From positions 62,001 to 126,000 of the forward strand of contig MCGE01000038.1 in assembly GCA_002105175.1 (NCBI GenBank): a stretch of DNA of 64,000 nt. Reading direction: 5' to 3'. A program made the position numbers and the translations under genes. The DNA comes from Absidia repens. Taxonomy: Eukaryota > Mucoromycota > Mucoromycetes > Mucorales > Cunninghamellaceae. Positions 62,559-64,000 of the stretch are shown piece after piece; the stretch's first letter is position 1, and each line of letters opens with the position of its first letter. The notes under the pieces were generated by a model. The model saw only the letters and a program-made list of their open reading frames with translations. It was not told the DNA's origin and did not search any database.

Positions 62559-62599
62559 AGTTTCGATGACGGTGTTTGAATTGTTTGGTCATCGAAACT
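62559..62599. promoter_or_regulatory. Perfect 12-bp inverted repeat upstream of MMS19
   Basis: AGTTTCGATGAC (62559-62570) and its exact complement GTCATCGAAACT (62588-62599), separated by 17 bases, 76 bp upstream of the MMS19 ATG. It could be a bipartite regulator site or a hairpin in the 5' UTR. Confidence 0.5.
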
Positions 62600-62674
62600 C
62601 GCTCTTTTTTTTTTCCATCAGTCGCTTCCTTTTCTATCCATTTTTTTTTTATTTTGTATTTTTTTATACTTATC

Positions 62675-64000
62675 ATGTCTGTAGAAAAGAATGTCACGGA
62701 TTATATGGTAGCTACTGGATCTTCATCAGTCGAAGCACTTAATGCGGCTGATAACGTTGTTAAAGGTAGGGGGAGGATCTCACCTTTTTAAAAAGAAGTA
62801 TATACCCAATGACTAATCTAAACGTTTGACTTTCCATTCTTCATTATAGCCGTCAACCAAGGTGCAATCCAAGAAAACCTTCTTCAAATGATTCAAGCCA
62901 TGGGTGAATATTTGACGAGCGAAGATGACTTTGTTCGCTCGAAAGGTAAATATTATTGTACCATATGATCGAATTCTTGAAAGGATAGAATGACTCACTT
63001 TATTATTTATATAGCCGTTGGCCTACTATCTCATACTTTGAGTAATATAGATCAAACAAGCTTCAATGACACTGCAGGTATGATAAGGATATTGAACAAG
63101 ACATTCAACGGTTAATAATTTGACACTATCATTCTCTAGTGTCAGTTCTGGTCAACTTCTACTGCGATCGTTTGACGGAAACGACTTGTGTGCCTACTAT
63201 TTTGGAAGGTCTGGTTGCTTTAACTGGATTCTCTCACTTCAGCGATGCCAATGCTGTCTTAGTGGCAAAGAGGTAAACATACTATTGAGAATTCATGTGC
63301 TACAGTGACTGATAGGCTACCCTTGACTTGATTTTAGGATTATTGAATGTGTTGATCTGCAACGTTATCCCCAAGCCGCAAGACACTCGGCCTATCAAGT
63401 ATTTCAAAACCTGGTGGACAACTATACTCATGGTAATATACAAAAAAAGTTATCGAAGCTAAATTTTTTGTTAAACTCAAACTCTGTTCAAAATTTACTT
63501 AGCATTGAAATCAATTAACAACGAATTTGTATTTGGCTATTGTAAACTCATGGATGGAGAAAAGGATCCTCGTAATCTGATGTCGGCCTTCAAAATCACA
63601 CGCTCAATCATCGACCAGTTTGACATCACTGCTCATGTTGAAGATCTTTTTGAAATCACCTTTTGCTACTTCCCAATCACCTTTAAACCCCCACCTGATG
63701 ATCCTTACGGAATTACTGCTGATGATTTGAAAATAAGTTTAAGGTAATATTTCCTTAGAAGAGGAAAAAGGTTCTGTTCAACTAATGAATATATATATAT
63801 ATGTGTGTGTTTATGTAGAATGTGTTTAGCGGCTACACCTCTATTTGCAAAGTTTGCGGTGCCATTGATTTTGGAAAAACTGACGTCAACATCCGGAAGC
63901 GCGAAGAAGGACTCGATGGAAACTCTTGCGCTGTGTGCTCCTGTCTATGGATCAGCTGTGTTATTGCCAAACGTCGAAGAACTACTGGACTCTTTGAAGA
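62675..64000 (+). CDS. MMS19: MMS19 cytosolic iron-sulfur assembly protein, 5' part
   Basis: HEAT-repeat scaffold of the CIA targeting complex, which delivers Fe-S clusters to nuclear DNA repair and replication enzymes such as XPD and polymerases. Exons seen: 62675-62765, 62850-62945, 63015-63077, 63140-63272, 63338-63432, 63503-63743 and 63819 to beyond the window end; all join in frame (about 300 residues). The N-terminal domain is clear from GEKDPRNLMSAFKITRSI, FEITFCYFPITFKPPPDDPY and GITADDLKISLRMCLAATPL. The C-terminal MMS19 domain must lie outside. ATG 62675 is the first in frame after a T-rich tract. Confidence 0.94.

Larger units (their letters stand above)
61553..62674. promoter_or_regulatory. 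Divergent promoter region, URC4 / MMS19
   Basis: 1.1 kb of AT-rich DNA with A and T runs (61568-61589, 61706-61723, 61960-61978), one small open frame (next entry) and a perfect inverted repeat near MMS19. No other gene seen. Confidence 0.5.

Overview
The window is nuclear DNA of a filamentous fungus, most likely an early-diverging mould of the Mucorales (Mucoromycota). Evidence: protein genes split by many short introns (about 50-160 nt, mostly GTAAGT...AG), AT-rich spacers full of poly(A/T) tracts, polyglutamine/asparagine-rich proteins, and a secreted CotH-kinase-type surface protein, a family typical of Mucorales. I cannot name the genus.

Layout. 1-2.7 kb: a tandemly repeated exon/intron-like module, an AT palindrome, an intronless tRNA-Arg(UCG) and a frameshifted coding relic. 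2.7-9 kb: an M1 metallo-aminopeptidase (13 exons) facing a four-finger C2H2 transcription factor. 9-16 kb: a gene-poor stretch with two facing copies of a dispersed non-coding repeat. 16-23.2 kb: a Q/N-rich single-pass membrane protein, a CotH-like GPI protein and a divergent Zn2Cys6 regulator; the last two share a promoter carrying a perfect CGG-N4-CCG dyad. 23.5-26.8 kb: another repeat copy and a decayed transaldolase gene. 27-36 kb: a peroxisomal acyl-CoA thioesterase ending in SKL, a SLA1-type endocytic adaptor, and galactose-1-phosphate uridylyltransferase. 37.4-48 kb: a repeat copy abutting a KTR/MNT-family mannosyltransferase, a UPF0658 Golgi membrane protein, an ankyrin protein with a PP1-docking-like motif, and a cytochrome b5/fatty acid 2-hydroxylase. 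48.8-59.4 kb: several more repeat copies, a small PPxY membrane protein, and a divergent pair of a PRELI/Ups lipid-transfer protein and a Pap1/Yap1-type bZIP factor. 59.4-64 kb: a truncated tRNA-like Pol III element, a URC4/DUF1688 uracil-catabolism gene and the 5' part of MMS19, which runs off the window.

The genes are ordinary, functionally mixed housekeeping and surface genes; there is no operon or obvious biosynthetic cluster. The most interesting unexplained signal is the dispersed repeat family: at least eight degenerate copies or fragments, on both strands, without a long open reading frame. Read on the strand opposite to its majority orientation it carries a CACGTG-type box, a pyrimidine tract and several AATAAA signals, so it may be a solo LTR or a family of mRNA-like non-coding genes. 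The second is the CotH/Zn-cluster divergent pair with its 18-bp dyad.

All exon boundaries were derived by eye from reading-frame continuity and GT/AG sites; no alignment or database search was run.
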